Position numbers and translations under genes: made by a program
Assembly (NCBI RefSeq): GCF_000503215.1
Contig: NZ_KI628539.1
Coordinates: 62,001 to 126,000 of the forward strand
Reading direction: 5' to 3'
DNA length: 64,000 nucleotides
Source: Pseudomonas canadensis
Lineage (GTDB): Bacteria > Pseudomonadota > Gammaproteobacteria > Pseudomonadales > Pseudomonadaceae
Shown here: piece by piece, positions 8,454-15,749 of the stretch
Layout: each line of letters begins with the position of its first letter
How positions within the stretch are numbered: the stretch's first letter is position 1
The notes under the pieces: model-generated
The model's database searches: none
What the model was told of the DNA's origin: nothing
Seen by the model: the letters and a program-made list of their open reading frames with translations, nothing else

Positions 8454-8858
8454 TTAATACGACAGCGAACGTAACGAAGTAGGTTTGGATTGATGAGCCG
8501 GCAGGGCAAGGCGCGCGACCGTCGAGCGCCACGTGTCGCGTTGGTTGAGCAGGGCTTCGAGGCTGTTGAGCAACGATGTCTCGTGCGGGTCGGTGCGCAG
8601 GCATTGGACCAACCAGAGCGCGCCACTGTCAGGCGCTTGGGCAAGCGAGCCTTGAAAGTGATTCAGGCTGACCGCACCCAGTCGCAGCCAACAGTGCAAC
8701 GGTGCGTGATCCGGCCGACAGGACGTCAGTTGAACGCAGATCAACACGGCGTCGCCGTGACGTTTCAGGATGATTTCATCGTTGTTCTCGAGGACGAGCA
8801 TCTGTTCTGAGTCGCTGTCCAACCAGTCAATAAGTTGATCTTCCAACTTATGGCACAC
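8454..8858 (-). CDS. hrpG: T3SS protein HrpG
   Basis: 134 aa, acidic N-terminal half, no signal peptide. HrpG is the cytoplasmic chaperone-like protein of Hrp1 systems; in P. syringae it binds HrpV and frees HrpS. The N-terminal LEDQLIDWLDSDSE and the IILKRHGDAVLICVQL strand region fit a CesT-like fold. The start overlaps the end of hrpF by 11 bp. Identity rests largely on the conserved order hrpF-hrpG-hrcC. Confidence 0.8.
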   Translation of the reverse strand: MCHKLEDQLIDWLDSDSEQMLVLENNDEIILKRHGDAVLICVQLTSCRPDHAPLHCWLRLGAVSLNHFQGSLAQAPDSGALWLVQCLRTDPHETSLLNSLEALLNQRDTWRSTVARLALPAHQSKPTSLRSLSY

Positions 8859-9066
8859 CGTCCAGTGCGGTTTTGAACAGCATGTGGTTGACCCGGCTGT
8901 GCTCGTTGAACGCCCAATCGGAGTGATGCCTTTTAAACATGCTCTCGTAAAACATCAGCATGTCCTCTGAGGTCTCCGCAGGGGACTGTTCGATGGTTTT
9001 ATAACGCAGGGTGTCAGCCTTAACTTGGCCCAGAAGCTCACGTTTGAAGCCGTTATAGAAGTCCAT
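8848..9066 (-). CDS. hrpF: T3SS protein HrpF (YscE-like)
   Basis: 72 aa, almost wholly helical and polar, matching the size of P. syringae HrpF, which behaves like a YscE-type chaperone for the pilin. The ATG has a strong ribosome site (AGGAGAG, 5 nt upstream) and lies only 25 bp after a good hrp box, so it is the first gene of the hrpF-hrpV operon. Overlaps hrpG by 11 bp. Confidence 0.85.
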   Translation of the reverse strand: MDFYNGFKRELLGQVKADTLRYKTIEQSPAETSEDMLMFYESMFKRHHSDWAFNEHSRVNHMLFKTALDGVP

Positions 9067-9090
9067 GATTCTCTCCTGATAGACCTCACC

Positions 9091-9119
9091 TCTGTGGTCA
9101 GTGCTGGCTATTCAGTTCC
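9091..9119 (-). promoter_or_regulatory. hrp box (HrpL-dependent promoter) for hrpF operon
   Basis: On the minus strand the sequence reads GGAACT-N16-CCACAGA, against the HrpL consensus GGAACC-N15/16-CCACNNA: one mismatch in the -35 element and none in the -10. It overlaps the last codons of hrpE (stop at 9112) and ends 25 bp before the hrpF ATG, the same position as the hrpC-operon promoter of P. syringae. Confidence 0.88.
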
Positions 9120-9726
9120 AAGTTGATTGCGCCAGGCCAGCCAGTGGAGCCCGATCACCTTCTTTGGAAAACGGGGCAAGCATGGAGGCCCAATTGATGT
9201 GAAAGTCGCCTTCGTCGGTTTTCAGAACGAGGGTTTGAGTGCTGATGGTGTCGTCTGGCTGAAGTCTCCAACGCGCGGCGTCATGGCGGCTGAGGCAATG
9301 TTTGAGTGCCTCGATTTCCCGTGGATGACACAACAGGAGCGCATTCACCTCCGGTACCTGGCTTGCCAGCAATTGCTTGAGCAGCGCTGCCAGGCGTTGT
9401 GGCTGCGGCGTCTCGTCAAGCAGGTGCCTGATCGCCTGGTTGACGACCCCTGTGATGTACCGCTCCAGGTTGTCGCACAATGCTTTTTGCTCGTTTTCCC
9501 ATCGATGCAGCTGTGCGTTGGCGCGTTGCCAGAACGCCTGGCCCGCCTGCTCCAAAAGCGCCTCGCGGCTGAGTTGTGCGCGGTTGAGCAACGCGTCAGC
9601 CTGAGCCTTGGCGCGGGTTAACAGGTGTTCGGCTTGGGTGCAGTCAGCGAGCACCTCTCTGGGAATCAGCCCGTGCGACAGGCTATGGGCGTCGGGCGGC
9701 AGTGTGATTTTGCGTCGGCAGAGCAT
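9112..9726 (-). CDS. hrpE: T3SS ATPase regulator HrpE (SctL/YscL family)
   Basis: 204 aa from the ATG two bases after the hrpD stop; the open frame continues upstream only over hrpD in another register. Layout is that of FliH/YscL stators: polar N-terminus, a long Ala/Gln/Glu/Arg-rich helix (about residues 35-95), and a mixed C-terminal domain that binds the HrcN ATPase. It ends inside the hrpF promoter. P. syringae HrpE is of similar length (~190 aa). Confidence 0.88.
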   Translation of the reverse strand: MLCRRKITLPPDAHSLSHGLIPREVLADCTQAEHLLTRAKAQADALLNRAQLSREALLEQAGQAFWQRANAQLHRWENEQKALCDNLERYITGVVNQAIRHLLDETPQPQRLAALLKQLLASQVPEVNALLLCHPREIEALKHCLSRHDAARWRLQPDDTISTQTLVLKTDEGDFHINWASMLAPFSKEGDRAPLAGLAQSTWN

Positions 9727-9728
9727 CG

Positions 9729-10286
9729 TCAGTTGTCCATTGCGTGGGGCGCAGGCACCACGCGAGTGCTGGTGCGTGTTGTCATGCGCCACACCACGGC
9801 TTGCCACAGGGTATCCAGGCGACTCGCATCGCCGACGTATGGGCGGTGGCTTCTTTCCAGTTCGAGCACACGCGCAAAGCAAAAGCGCAATCGGAGGCGT
9901 TGCCAGACGGGAGGCTCAACCCATGCACGCAGCAGTTGCAAAGGATCGTCTGCAGGTAACAGTGTTTGCGGGGGCAAGGCCTTGGCAATTCGCTTGCACC
10001 ATAGGTGATGATCCTCCTGCAAGGCGGTGGTGGTTTGCGGCCTACAAATGCTGTCAATCAGGTCGAGCACGAAATCGAGTTCCGAGACCGACGCCAAGGC
10101 CAGCTTGAGCAGCGTGGGGTGAGGAGCAGGGGGCAGGCCTGGGGTAATCCCTTCGACGGTACAGTTCACTGGGGCGTCGATAAGGCGCAGCGCGTTGATT
10201 ACTGGGTCGCCGAGGGTATGCCAGTCATCGTGCGCCGACCTCCAAGGACGCGCCCACCATTGCGCCCAGCTCAGGTGTTCACTCAC
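9729..10286 (-). CDS. hrpD: T3SS accessory protein HrpD (SctK/YscK-like)
   Basis: 185 aa cytoplasmic protein. In Hrp1 systems HrpD occupies the SctK slot, the sorting-platform adaptor between HrcQ and the inner-membrane ring. The N-terminal LSWAQWWARPWRSAHDDWHTLG and a helical C-terminus fit. No signal peptide or transmembrane segment. It overlaps hrcJ by 4 bp and hrpE follows after 2 bp. The family is poorly conserved; identification is mainly contextual. Confidence 0.8.
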   Translation of the reverse strand: MSEHLSWAQWWARPWRSAHDDWHTLGDPVINALRLIDAPVNCTVEGITPGLPPAPHPTLLKLALASVSELDFVLDLIDSICRPQTTTALQEDHHLWCKRIAKALPPQTLLPADDPLQLLRAWVEPPVWQRLRLRFCFARVLELERSHRPYVGDASRLDTLWQAVVWRMTTRTSTRVVPAPHAMDN

Positions 10287-11080
10287 GGGTGGGTCGCTTG
10301 CGAATTATTGGAGTAGCCGGCCGCAGCTTGGATTGCCCGCTGTCGCCGGTTGCGCAGGAAGAGTAACGCGGCCGTCGTCATCACGATGGCAACCAACGTA
10401 AGGGTCATGCTGGCGCGCCAAAAACCGAGGTCATCTGCGGGTATCAAGAACGGCCCGAAATACGTCAGCTGCCGTTGCTCTTGATAGACGATTGAAGGCA
10501 CGAAGACCACCGTGAGCTTTTGCGGGTTATCCACCGCCGTGGACATTCCCGGGATGCTGCTGGCAACCATTCGGCGAACCCGAGAACGGATATTATCGGG
10601 GTCTAGCCGCGGATCATGCTTGATGAAAACCGAAGCAGAGGCCGGTTGCACCGGTTCTCCCGGCGCGATGCGCTCTGGAAGCACCACATGCACCCGGGCG
10701 ACGATGACACCGTCAATGTTCGACAAGGTCGCCTCAAGTTCCTGGGACAGGGCATAGATGTACCGAGCCCGCTCCTCCAGTGGTGTTGAAATGACGCCGT
10801 CCTTGCGAAACGTATCACCCAATGTGGTACGTGCGACCTTGGGCAATCCGACCGCCTCCAACGTACGCACGGCACGACCGATGTCGATGGCATTGACGAC
10901 CACGACAACACCGTCTTTAGCAGGCACTTTTTGTGCGCGGATATGTTTGTCAGCCAATTCGGCAATGACCTCGTTGGCTTCCTGTTCGGATAATTGGCGG
11001 TGGAGTTCGACGCGCTCACTGCAACCGTTCAGCATGAAGGCGAGCCATAAAAGCAGCAGAGCGGGGAGGAGGGACTTCAT
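10283..11080 (-). CDS. hrcJ: T3SS inner ring lipoprotein HrcJ (SctJ/YscJ family)
   Basis: 265 aa. The signal peptide ends in lipobox LNGC (Cys20), then the two periplasmic ring-building domains follow with family motifs LSEQEANEVIAEL, GLPK and SSIPGM, and a C-terminal transmembrane helix (about residues 220-242) with a basic cytoplasmic tail. It forms the inner-membrane MS-type ring of the needle complex. Full length. Follows hrpB by 6 bp and overlaps hrpD by 4 bp. Confidence 0.96.
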   Translation of the reverse strand: MKSLLPALLLLWLAFMLNGCSERVELHRQLSEQEANEVIAELADKHIRAQKVPAKDGVVVVVNAIDIGRAVRTLEAVGLPKVARTTLGDTFRKDGVISTPLEERARYIYALSQELEATLSNIDGVIVARVHVVLPERIAPGEPVQPASASVFIKHDPRLDPDNIRSRVRRMVASSIPGMSTAVDNPQKLTVVFVPSIVYQEQRQLTYFGPFLIPADDLGFWRASMTLTLVAIVMTTAALLFLRNRRQRAIQAAAGYSNNSQATHP

Positions 11081-11086
11081 GCCCAG

Positions 11087-11455
11087 CTACTGCAAATTGC
11101 TGATTTTATCGAGGCCTTGGGCGGTTTTCCCGACACTCTTGACCAGGATGTGAGTCAGCAGCAAGGTGTTGGAAAGGTGGCTAGGGTAGTCCCGCATTGC
11201 ACGCTCGTTATTTTTTTTACTGAGGGCGCGCAAACTTTTGCCCATGCGTTCTGTTGAGTGGGCGAGCGCGTCTGACGCGTCTGCCAGCAGGCTGCTCCGT
11301 TCAGCCCGATGCGTGGTGGCAGCCAGGGGGGTTGGCTGTGCCAGGGCTGAGGTGAAGAGATGGATATCGGCAGGCGGTGCGGGTGAATATTCAACTGATC
11401 TGTGTGCGCTGCCAGTGTCGTCATGCTCTGCGGAAAAAACGGTTTTGATTTGCAT
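11087..11455 (-). CDS. hrpB: T3SS inner rod protein HrpB (SctI)
   Basis: 122 aa, matching the ~124 aa of P. syringae HrpB. The N-terminus is disordered (Pro/Ser/Thr/Ala-rich) and the C-terminal third is an amphipathic helix (LSNTLLLTHILVKSVGKTAQGLDK) that looks like the polymerising helix of PrgJ/YscI rods. It directly precedes hrcJ. No harpin gene lies between hrpA and this gene, unlike P. syringae. Confidence 0.82.
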   Translation of the reverse strand: MQIKTVFSAEHDDTGSAHRSVEYSPAPPADIHLFTSALAQPTPLAATTHRAERSSLLADASDALAHSTERMGKSLRALSKKNNERAMRDYPSHLSNTLLLTHILVKSVGKTAQGLDKISNLQ

Positions 11456-11519
11456 GCCAGACCTTTTGCATCAAGGGCTCAGGAGGGCGAAGCTGGGTCA
11501 GCGTCGCCGTTGTAGAAAA

Positions 11520-11546
11520 CTTCCCCGACTGATTGCCTCGGGGAAG
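11520..11546 (-). terminator. Hairpin terminator after hrpA
   Basis: On the minus strand CTTCCCCGA and TCGGGGAAG form a 9-bp stem with a 9-nt loop, followed by TTTTC. It starts 10 bp after the hrpA stop and precedes hrpB by about 65 bp, so it should end or attenuate the pilin message and lower expression of the hrpB-hrpE genes relative to the pilin. Confidence 0.75.
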
Positions 11547-11556
11547 CTGGCCATTC

Positions 11557-11739
11557 TTAACGGTAGGTATCAGCAACACTCTTCAAGCCGGTTTGCCACC
11601 TAGCTTCTCGAGCCAACTCTGCGATCTTTTTGTTGTCTTCTTTAGACCCTTCGGTGGTTTGTTCCAAACTCGGTGCGCCTGAGCCATAACCATTGCCAAC
11701 CGGATAAGGGTTATAGCCAGTGTTGGAGGGTATCGTCAT
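11557..11739 (-). CDS. hrpA: Putative T3SS pilin HrpA-like protein
   Basis: 60 aa. The chosen ATG (11739) has GGAG 8 nt upstream; the longer frame to 11796 has no ribosome site. The protein is small and polar, with a Gly/Pro/Tyr/Asn-rich N-terminus (residues 5-25) and a helical C-terminus (EDNKKIAELAREARWQTGL), the general plan of Hrp pilins, whose sequences diverge quickly. Support comes from its slot between the enhancer-binding regulator and hrpB, its own hrp box 85 bp upstream and its own terminator. No direct sequence match to a known pilin was recognised. Confidence 0.65.
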   Translation of the reverse strand: MTIPSNTGYNPYPVGNGYGSGAPSLEQTTEGSKEDNKKIAELAREARWQTGLKSVADTYR

Positions 11740-11823
11740 TGGGTGTTCTCCAGAGATGCCTGCAATAAAGATAGTGGGTTTACCAGTTTGATTCATAATA
11801 TTTGAATCGCTGCTGGCACTAAC

Positions 11824-11852
11824 TATGTGGCCGTTGATGTGGATGGCGTTCC
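11824..11852 (-). promoter_or_regulatory. hrp box (HrpL-dependent promoter) for hrpA
   Basis: Minus strand reads GGAACG-N16-CCACATA, one mismatch from the GGAACC-N15/16-CCACNNA consensus. It lies 85 bp upstream of the hrpA ATG and 50 bp beyond the end of the upstream regulator gene. The same position carries the hrpA promoter in P. syringae. Confidence 0.88.
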
Positions 11853-11901
11853 TGAAGTTTTTCGTGCAAATGTTTCGAATTATTAGTTGATTGCCTGGGG
11901 G

Positions 11902-12825
11902 TTAATCCAACGAAATATGAAGTTGTTTCATTCGGTAGTAAAGCGTGCGTTTGGCCACGCCTAACTCGACTGCCACACGGTCCACATTGTGTTCGTGCCG
12001 CTGCAGAGACTCTTCAATCAGCGTCTTTTCAATCTGTTGAAGGCGGCCCTTGAGGCCTATCTCAACCCCTTCATCCGGCATGGCCGGCCCACACAGCGGT
12101 GGCAGTCCCAGTACGCAGCGCTTGGCGGCCGAGCGCAATTCACGCACGTTACCCAGCCAGGAATAGCCAAGCAGCTGCAGCAGCAGCGTGCAGGGTGGTG
12201 AAGGTGGTGGGCGTTTGAATCGCTCGGCCTCCTGCCTGAGCATGCTCAAGAATAAAGGGATAATGCGTTCACGGCGCTCACGCAGTGGCGCGAGCTGGAT
12301 GGTGACCACATTCAGGCGGAAATAAAGATCGCGCCTGAACGCTCCTCGCTCAACCATTTTATGCAGCAGCTGCTGGGCAGACGCTATAACGCGCATATCC
12401 ACCGGAATGAAGCGGGTTGAACCCAAGCGCTCAACGCCACGAGCCTCCAGTACTCGCAGCAGCTTGGCCTGGAGCGAGAGCGGCAAGCTGTCGATTTCAT
12501 CCAGGTACAAGGTGCCCAGGTGCGCGGCTTCGATAAAGCCTGCCCGTGATTGCACGGCGCCGGTGTACGCGCCGCTGTTGACTCCAAACAGTTGACTCTC
12601 CGCCAGGGTCTCCGGAATGGCTGCGCAATTGACCGCGACCAGGTTGCCCCGTCGCCCTGATAGCCGATGAATGCGTTGTGCCAAGGTATCTTTGCCGGTG
12701 CCGGTTTCTCCCAGCAGCAGGATGTCAACGTTGAGGGGGGCAGTGCTGCTCAAGACATGTTCAATGTCAGCGTCTTCAATGAGTGAAGTGCTTGTTTCGT
12801 TTTCCATGTGGTCAAGCGCCGACAT
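11902..12825 (-). CDS. hrpS: HrpR/HrpS-type sigma54 enhancer-binding activator
   Basis: 307 aa from the ATG at 12825, which has GGAG upstream; a GTG at 12888 would add 21 residues. AAA+ domain: Walker A GETGTGKD (residues 39-46), the sigma54 contact loop as GAYTGA (85-90; Tyr instead of Phe, as I recall from P. syringae HrpS), and Walker B LYLDEID. The C-terminus has a Fis-type helix-turn-helix. There is no N-terminal receiver domain, typical of HrpR/HrpS, which activate the sigma54 promoter of hrpL. Only one such gene is present, where P. syringae has the hrpR-hrpS pair; whether it corresponds to R or S cannot be told here. Confidence 0.88.
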   Translation of the reverse strand: MSALDHMENETSTSLIEDADIEHVLSSTAPLNVDILLLGETGTGKDTLAQRIHRLSGRRGNLVAVNCAAIPETLAESQLFGVNSGAYTGAVQSRAGFIEAAHLGTLYLDEIDSLPLSLQAKLLRVLEARGVERLGSTRFIPVDMRVIASAQQLLHKMVERGAFRRDLYFRLNVVTIQLAPLRERRERIIPLFLSMLRQEAERFKRPPPSPPCTLLLQLLGYSWLGNVRELRSAAKRCVLGLPPLCGPAMPDEGVEIGLKGRLQQIEKTLIEESLQRHEHNVDRVAVELGVAKRTLYYRMKQLHISLD

Positions 12826-13084
12826 CGGATGATTACTCCATACTCGCTCTTGCTTCACGGTCGAAAAGACAACGTGCAGGCTCTGCACAATAGAGCGAAT
12901 TTTATAACAGTTATCACCGGTCCTTAGGGTGATTAGTTGCCGAAGTCATGTGGGATAAGTTTGATAGTTTTCGGGCGCTGAACGTATTAAGTAGAGCGGT
13001 GCAGGGGAGAGTAGGCAGAGTCTGAAAACTGTTGATATTTAGACTGATCTGTTGTGTCAGAGTATTCGTAAAGTCGTCGCCCAC
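12826..13084. other. Intergenic region upstream of the HrpS-like gene
   Basis: About 260 bp between the regulator start and the ychF terminator, visibly richer in A+T than the flanks. A TATAAAAT string on the minus strand (12899-12906) could be a -10 element but no convincing -35 accompanies it. No ORF, repeat, tRNA or attachment-site remnant was recognised, so the border between the secretion cluster and the core genome is not marked. Confidence 0.5.
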
Positions 13085-13114
13085 AAAAAAGCCGATGCAG
13101 TGCATCGGCTTTTT
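13085..13114 (-). terminator. ychF terminator (bidirectional)
   Basis: A-run, stem GCCGATG/CATCGGC with a short CAGTG loop (13091-13109), then a T-run, so it can act on both strands. It lies 27 bp after the ychF stop. Confidence 0.85.
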
Positions 13115-13141
13115 ATATTCGGCGTAAACCGCGAGTAGCGA

Positions 13142-14242
13142 TTACACGTTGAAACGGAAGTGCATCACATCGCCATCTTTAACGATGTATTCCTTACCTT
13201 CCAAACGCCACTTACCTGCTTCCTTGGCACCGGCTTCACCCTTGAACTGGATGAAGTCGTTGTAGGCGATCACTTCGGCGCGGATAAAGCCTTTTTCGAA
13301 GTCAGTGTGGATCACACCGGCGGCCTGTGGTGCGGTGGCACCGACCTTGACGGTCCAGGCGCGGACTTCTTCAACACCGGCGGTGAAGTAGGTCTGCAGG
13401 TTGAGCATCTCGTAGCCGGCGCGGATTACGCGGTTCAGGCCCGGTTCTTCCAGACCCAGGGCCTCAAGGAACATGTCCTTTTCTTCGCCGTCATCGAGCT
13501 CGGCGATTTCCGCTTCGATCTTGTTGCACACCGGAACAACGATGGCGCCTTCTTCGTCGGCGATGGCCTTGACCACATCCAGCAGTGGGTTGTTCTCGAA
13601 GCCGTCTTCAGCGACGTTTGCGATGTACATCACAGGCTTGGTGGTCAGCAGGTGGAAGCCCTTGATCACAGCCTTCTCATCGACACCCATGTTCTTCATC
13701 AGGCTGCGTGCCGGCTTGCCTTCGGTGAAGTGAGCGATCAACTGCTCCAGCAGGCCTTTCTGGACCACGGCGTCCTTGTCGCCACCCTTGGCGTTGCGCG
13801 CGACTTTCTGAAGTTGCTTCTCGCAGCTGTCGAGGTCGGCGAAGATCAGTTCCAGGTCGATGATCTCGATGTCGCGTTTCGGGTCGACACTGTTGGAGAC
13901 GTGAATCACGTTCTCGTCTTCAAAGCAGCGGACCACGTGGGCGATGGCATCGGTTTCACGGATGTTGGCCAGGAACTTGTTGCCCAGGCCTTCACCTTTC
14001 GACGCGCCGGCAACCAGGCCAGCGATGTCGACGAATTCCATGGTGGTCGGCAGGATGCGTTTTGGATTGACGATGGCCGCCAGGGCGTCCAGGCGTGGAT
14101 CCGGCATCGGCACGATACCGCTGTTGGGCTCGATGGTGCAGAAGGGGAAGTTCTCCGCCGCAATACCGGACTTGGTCAGGGCGTTGAACAGGGTGGATTT
14201 GCCGACGTTGGGCAGGCCGACGATGCCGCAATTGAATCCCAT
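13142..14242 (-). CDS. ychF: Ribosome-associated ATPase YchF
   Basis: 366 aa Obg-family P-loop protein that hydrolyses ATP and is implicated in oxidative-stress control. The N-terminus GIVGLPNVGKSTLFNALT is the Walker A/G1 motif; a coiled-coil helical hairpin occupies the middle, and a TGS domain ends the protein with the conserved F(x)KGE and MHFRFNV tail. Follows pth by 21 bp, the usual arrangement in Pseudomonas. Complete. Confidence 0.97.
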   Translation of the reverse strand: MGFNCGIVGLPNVGKSTLFNALTKSGIAAENFPFCTIEPNSGIVPMPDPRLDALAAIVNPKRILPTTMEFVDIAGLVAGASKGEGLGNKFLANIRETDAIAHVVRCFEDENVIHVSNSVDPKRDIEIIDLELIFADLDSCEKQLQKVARNAKGGDKDAVVQKGLLEQLIAHFTEGKPARSLMKNMGVDEKAVIKGFHLLTTKPVMYIANVAEDGFENNPLLDVVKAIADEEGAIVVPVCNKIEAEIAELDDGEEKDMFLEALGLEEPGLNRVIRAGYEMLNLQTYFTAGVEEVRAWTVKVGATAPQAAGVIHTDFEKGFIRAEVIAYNDFIQFKGEAGAKEAGKWRLEGKEYIVKDGDVMHFRFNV

Positions 14243-14263
14243 GGTGTTTCCCCTCGGTAAGAG

Positions 14264-14848
14264 TCAGGCCTTCTGGCTGTGCAGGTTTTTCATCGCGCGG
14301 TTCCATTCACCGGCGAAGATATCCGGCAGCACGCCGAGGGCAAAGTCGATGCTGGCATCGAGTTTTTCCTGTTCGGCGCGTGGCGCACGACCCAGGACGA
14401 AATTTGAAACCATACTGGCAACGCCTGGGTGGCCAATGCCGAGCCGCAGGCGGTAGAAGTTATTCTGATTGCCCAACTGCGCAATGATGTCGCGCAGGCC
14501 GTTGTGCCCGCCATGCCCGCCGCCCAGCTTGAGCTTGGCAACACCGGGTGGCAGGTCCAGTTCGTCATGGGCCACCAGGATTTCCTCGGGTTTGATCCGG
14601 AAGAAGCCCGCAAGCGCCGCGACAGCCTGGCCGCTGCGGTTCATGTAGGTGGTGGGAATCAGTAGACGAACATCCTGACCCAGGTGCGAAAAGCGCCCGG
14701 TCAGGCCAAAATATTTGCGATCAGCCACTAGGTTCACACCTTGGGCGTGGGCGATGCGCTCAACAAAAAGGGCCCCCGCGTTATGCCGGGTCTGTTCGTA
14801 TTCGGCGCCTGGATTTCCCAGGCCAACGATCAGTTTAATGGCAGTCAC
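14264..14848 (-). CDS. pth: Peptidyl-tRNA hydrolase
   Basis: 194 aa enzyme that releases peptides from prematurely dropped peptidyl-tRNA. The start contains the signature IVGLGNPGAEYEQTRHNAG with the catalytic His (residue ~22), and the HDELDLPPG and GGGHGGHNGLRDI motifs follow. Located between rplY and ychF, an ordinary gammaproteobacterial order, so probably cotranscribed with rplY. Confidence 0.97.
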   Translation of the reverse strand: MTAIKLIVGLGNPGAEYEQTRHNAGALFVERIAHAQGVNLVADRKYFGLTGRFSHLGQDVRLLIPTTYMNRSGQAVAALAGFFRIKPEEILVAHDELDLPPGVAKLKLGGGHGGHNGLRDIIAQLGNQNNFYRLRLGIGHPGVASMVSNFVLGRAPRAEQEKLDASIDFALGVLPDIFAGEWNRAMKNLHSQKA

Positions 14849-15015
14849 GACAGGGGCCCTTCCTTTGGAGTTGTGGATAACATCGCCGCAACCGGTGTGC
14901 GGCGAAAGTGGACGACAGAAGCTATTTACTCAAGAGTAAACGCCGCGTTATCGCCCGCTTTCTCGCTACGTTCCGGTCCGCGATGTTTCCTCAAGCTCCG
15001 GCAATACAGAGTGAA

Positions 15016-15612
15016 TTACTCTGCAGCGCCTTCTTCAGCTTCTGGAGCAACGCGTGGAGCGTGAACGTTGGCAACAGCTTTGTCATCACCGTGAGCCAGT
15101 GCGACAAACTCAACGCCTTTAGGGGCTTTGAGGTCGGACAGGTGAACGATAGCGCCGATTTCCAGAGCCGACAGGTCGACTTCGATGAACTCAGGCAGGT
15201 CTTTCGGCAGGCAGGTCACTTCGATTTCGTTCAGGACGTGCGAGATCTCGCCGCCTTTCTTGACCGGAGCGTCTTCACCAACAAAGTGCACAGGCACGAT
15301 GGCGGTCAGTTTCTGGCCAGCTACAACGCGAACGAAGTCAGCGTGCATGATGAACTGCTTGGACGGGTGACGCTGCATCGCTTTAACGATGACGTTCTGC
15401 TTGGTGCCGTCGACGTTCAGCTCGATAACGTGGCTGTAGGCAGCTTCGTTTTCGAACAGCTTGGCGATTTCCTTGGCCAGGATGGTCACGGATTCAGCAG
15501 GCTTGTTACCACCGTATACAACGGCTGGGATGTTGGCGGCGTGACGCAGGCGGCGGCTCGCACCTTTCCCCAGGTCAGTACGCGCTTGAGCGTTCAGAGT
15601 AAAGTCAGTCAT
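15016..15612 (-). CDS. rplY: 50S ribosomal protein L25 (long Ctc form)
   Basis: 198 aa two-domain bL25/Ctc protein that binds 5S rRNA. The N-terminal domain begins MTDFTLNAQARTDLGKGASRRLRHA, typical of the family; the C-terminal beta domain is followed by an acidic Ala/Glu tail. Transcribed leftwards with pth and ychF downstream, separated from prs by a strong terminator. Confidence 0.97.
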   Translation of the reverse strand: MTDFTLNAQARTDLGKGASRRLRHAANIPAVVYGGNKPAESVTILAKEIAKLFENEAAYSHVIELNVDGTKQNVIVKAMQRHPSKQFIMHADFVRVVAGQKLTAIVPVHFVGEDAPVKKGGEISHVLNEIEVTCLPKDLPEFIEVDLSALEIGAIVHLSDLKAPKGVEFVALAHGDDKAVANVHAPRVAPEAEEGAAE

Positions 15613-15676
15613 TTTGTATCTCCAAAATAGCCATCATCGAGGGGCGTTTGCGACCAGCGCCGTACTCGACATGGGC

Positions 15677-15713
15677 AAAAAAGCCCCGCCCCAACAGAAT
15701 GTCGGGGCGGGGC
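15677..15713 (-). terminator. prs terminator
   Basis: A 10-bp GC stem (GCCCCGCCCC 15683-15692 / GGGGCGGGGC 15704-15713) with a T-run on the minus strand (15677-15682), 37 bp after the prs stop. It ends the prs message ahead of rplY. Confidence 0.9.
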
Positions 15714-15749
15714 GCTTTTCGTCAGTGAGATGTGCCGAAGGTTTGACCC

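Noticed and set aside
14883..14905. TCGCCGCA/TGCGGCGA inverted repeat between pth and rplY as a terminator
   Set aside because: No T-run on either strand and it lies within a likely cotranscribed gene pair.
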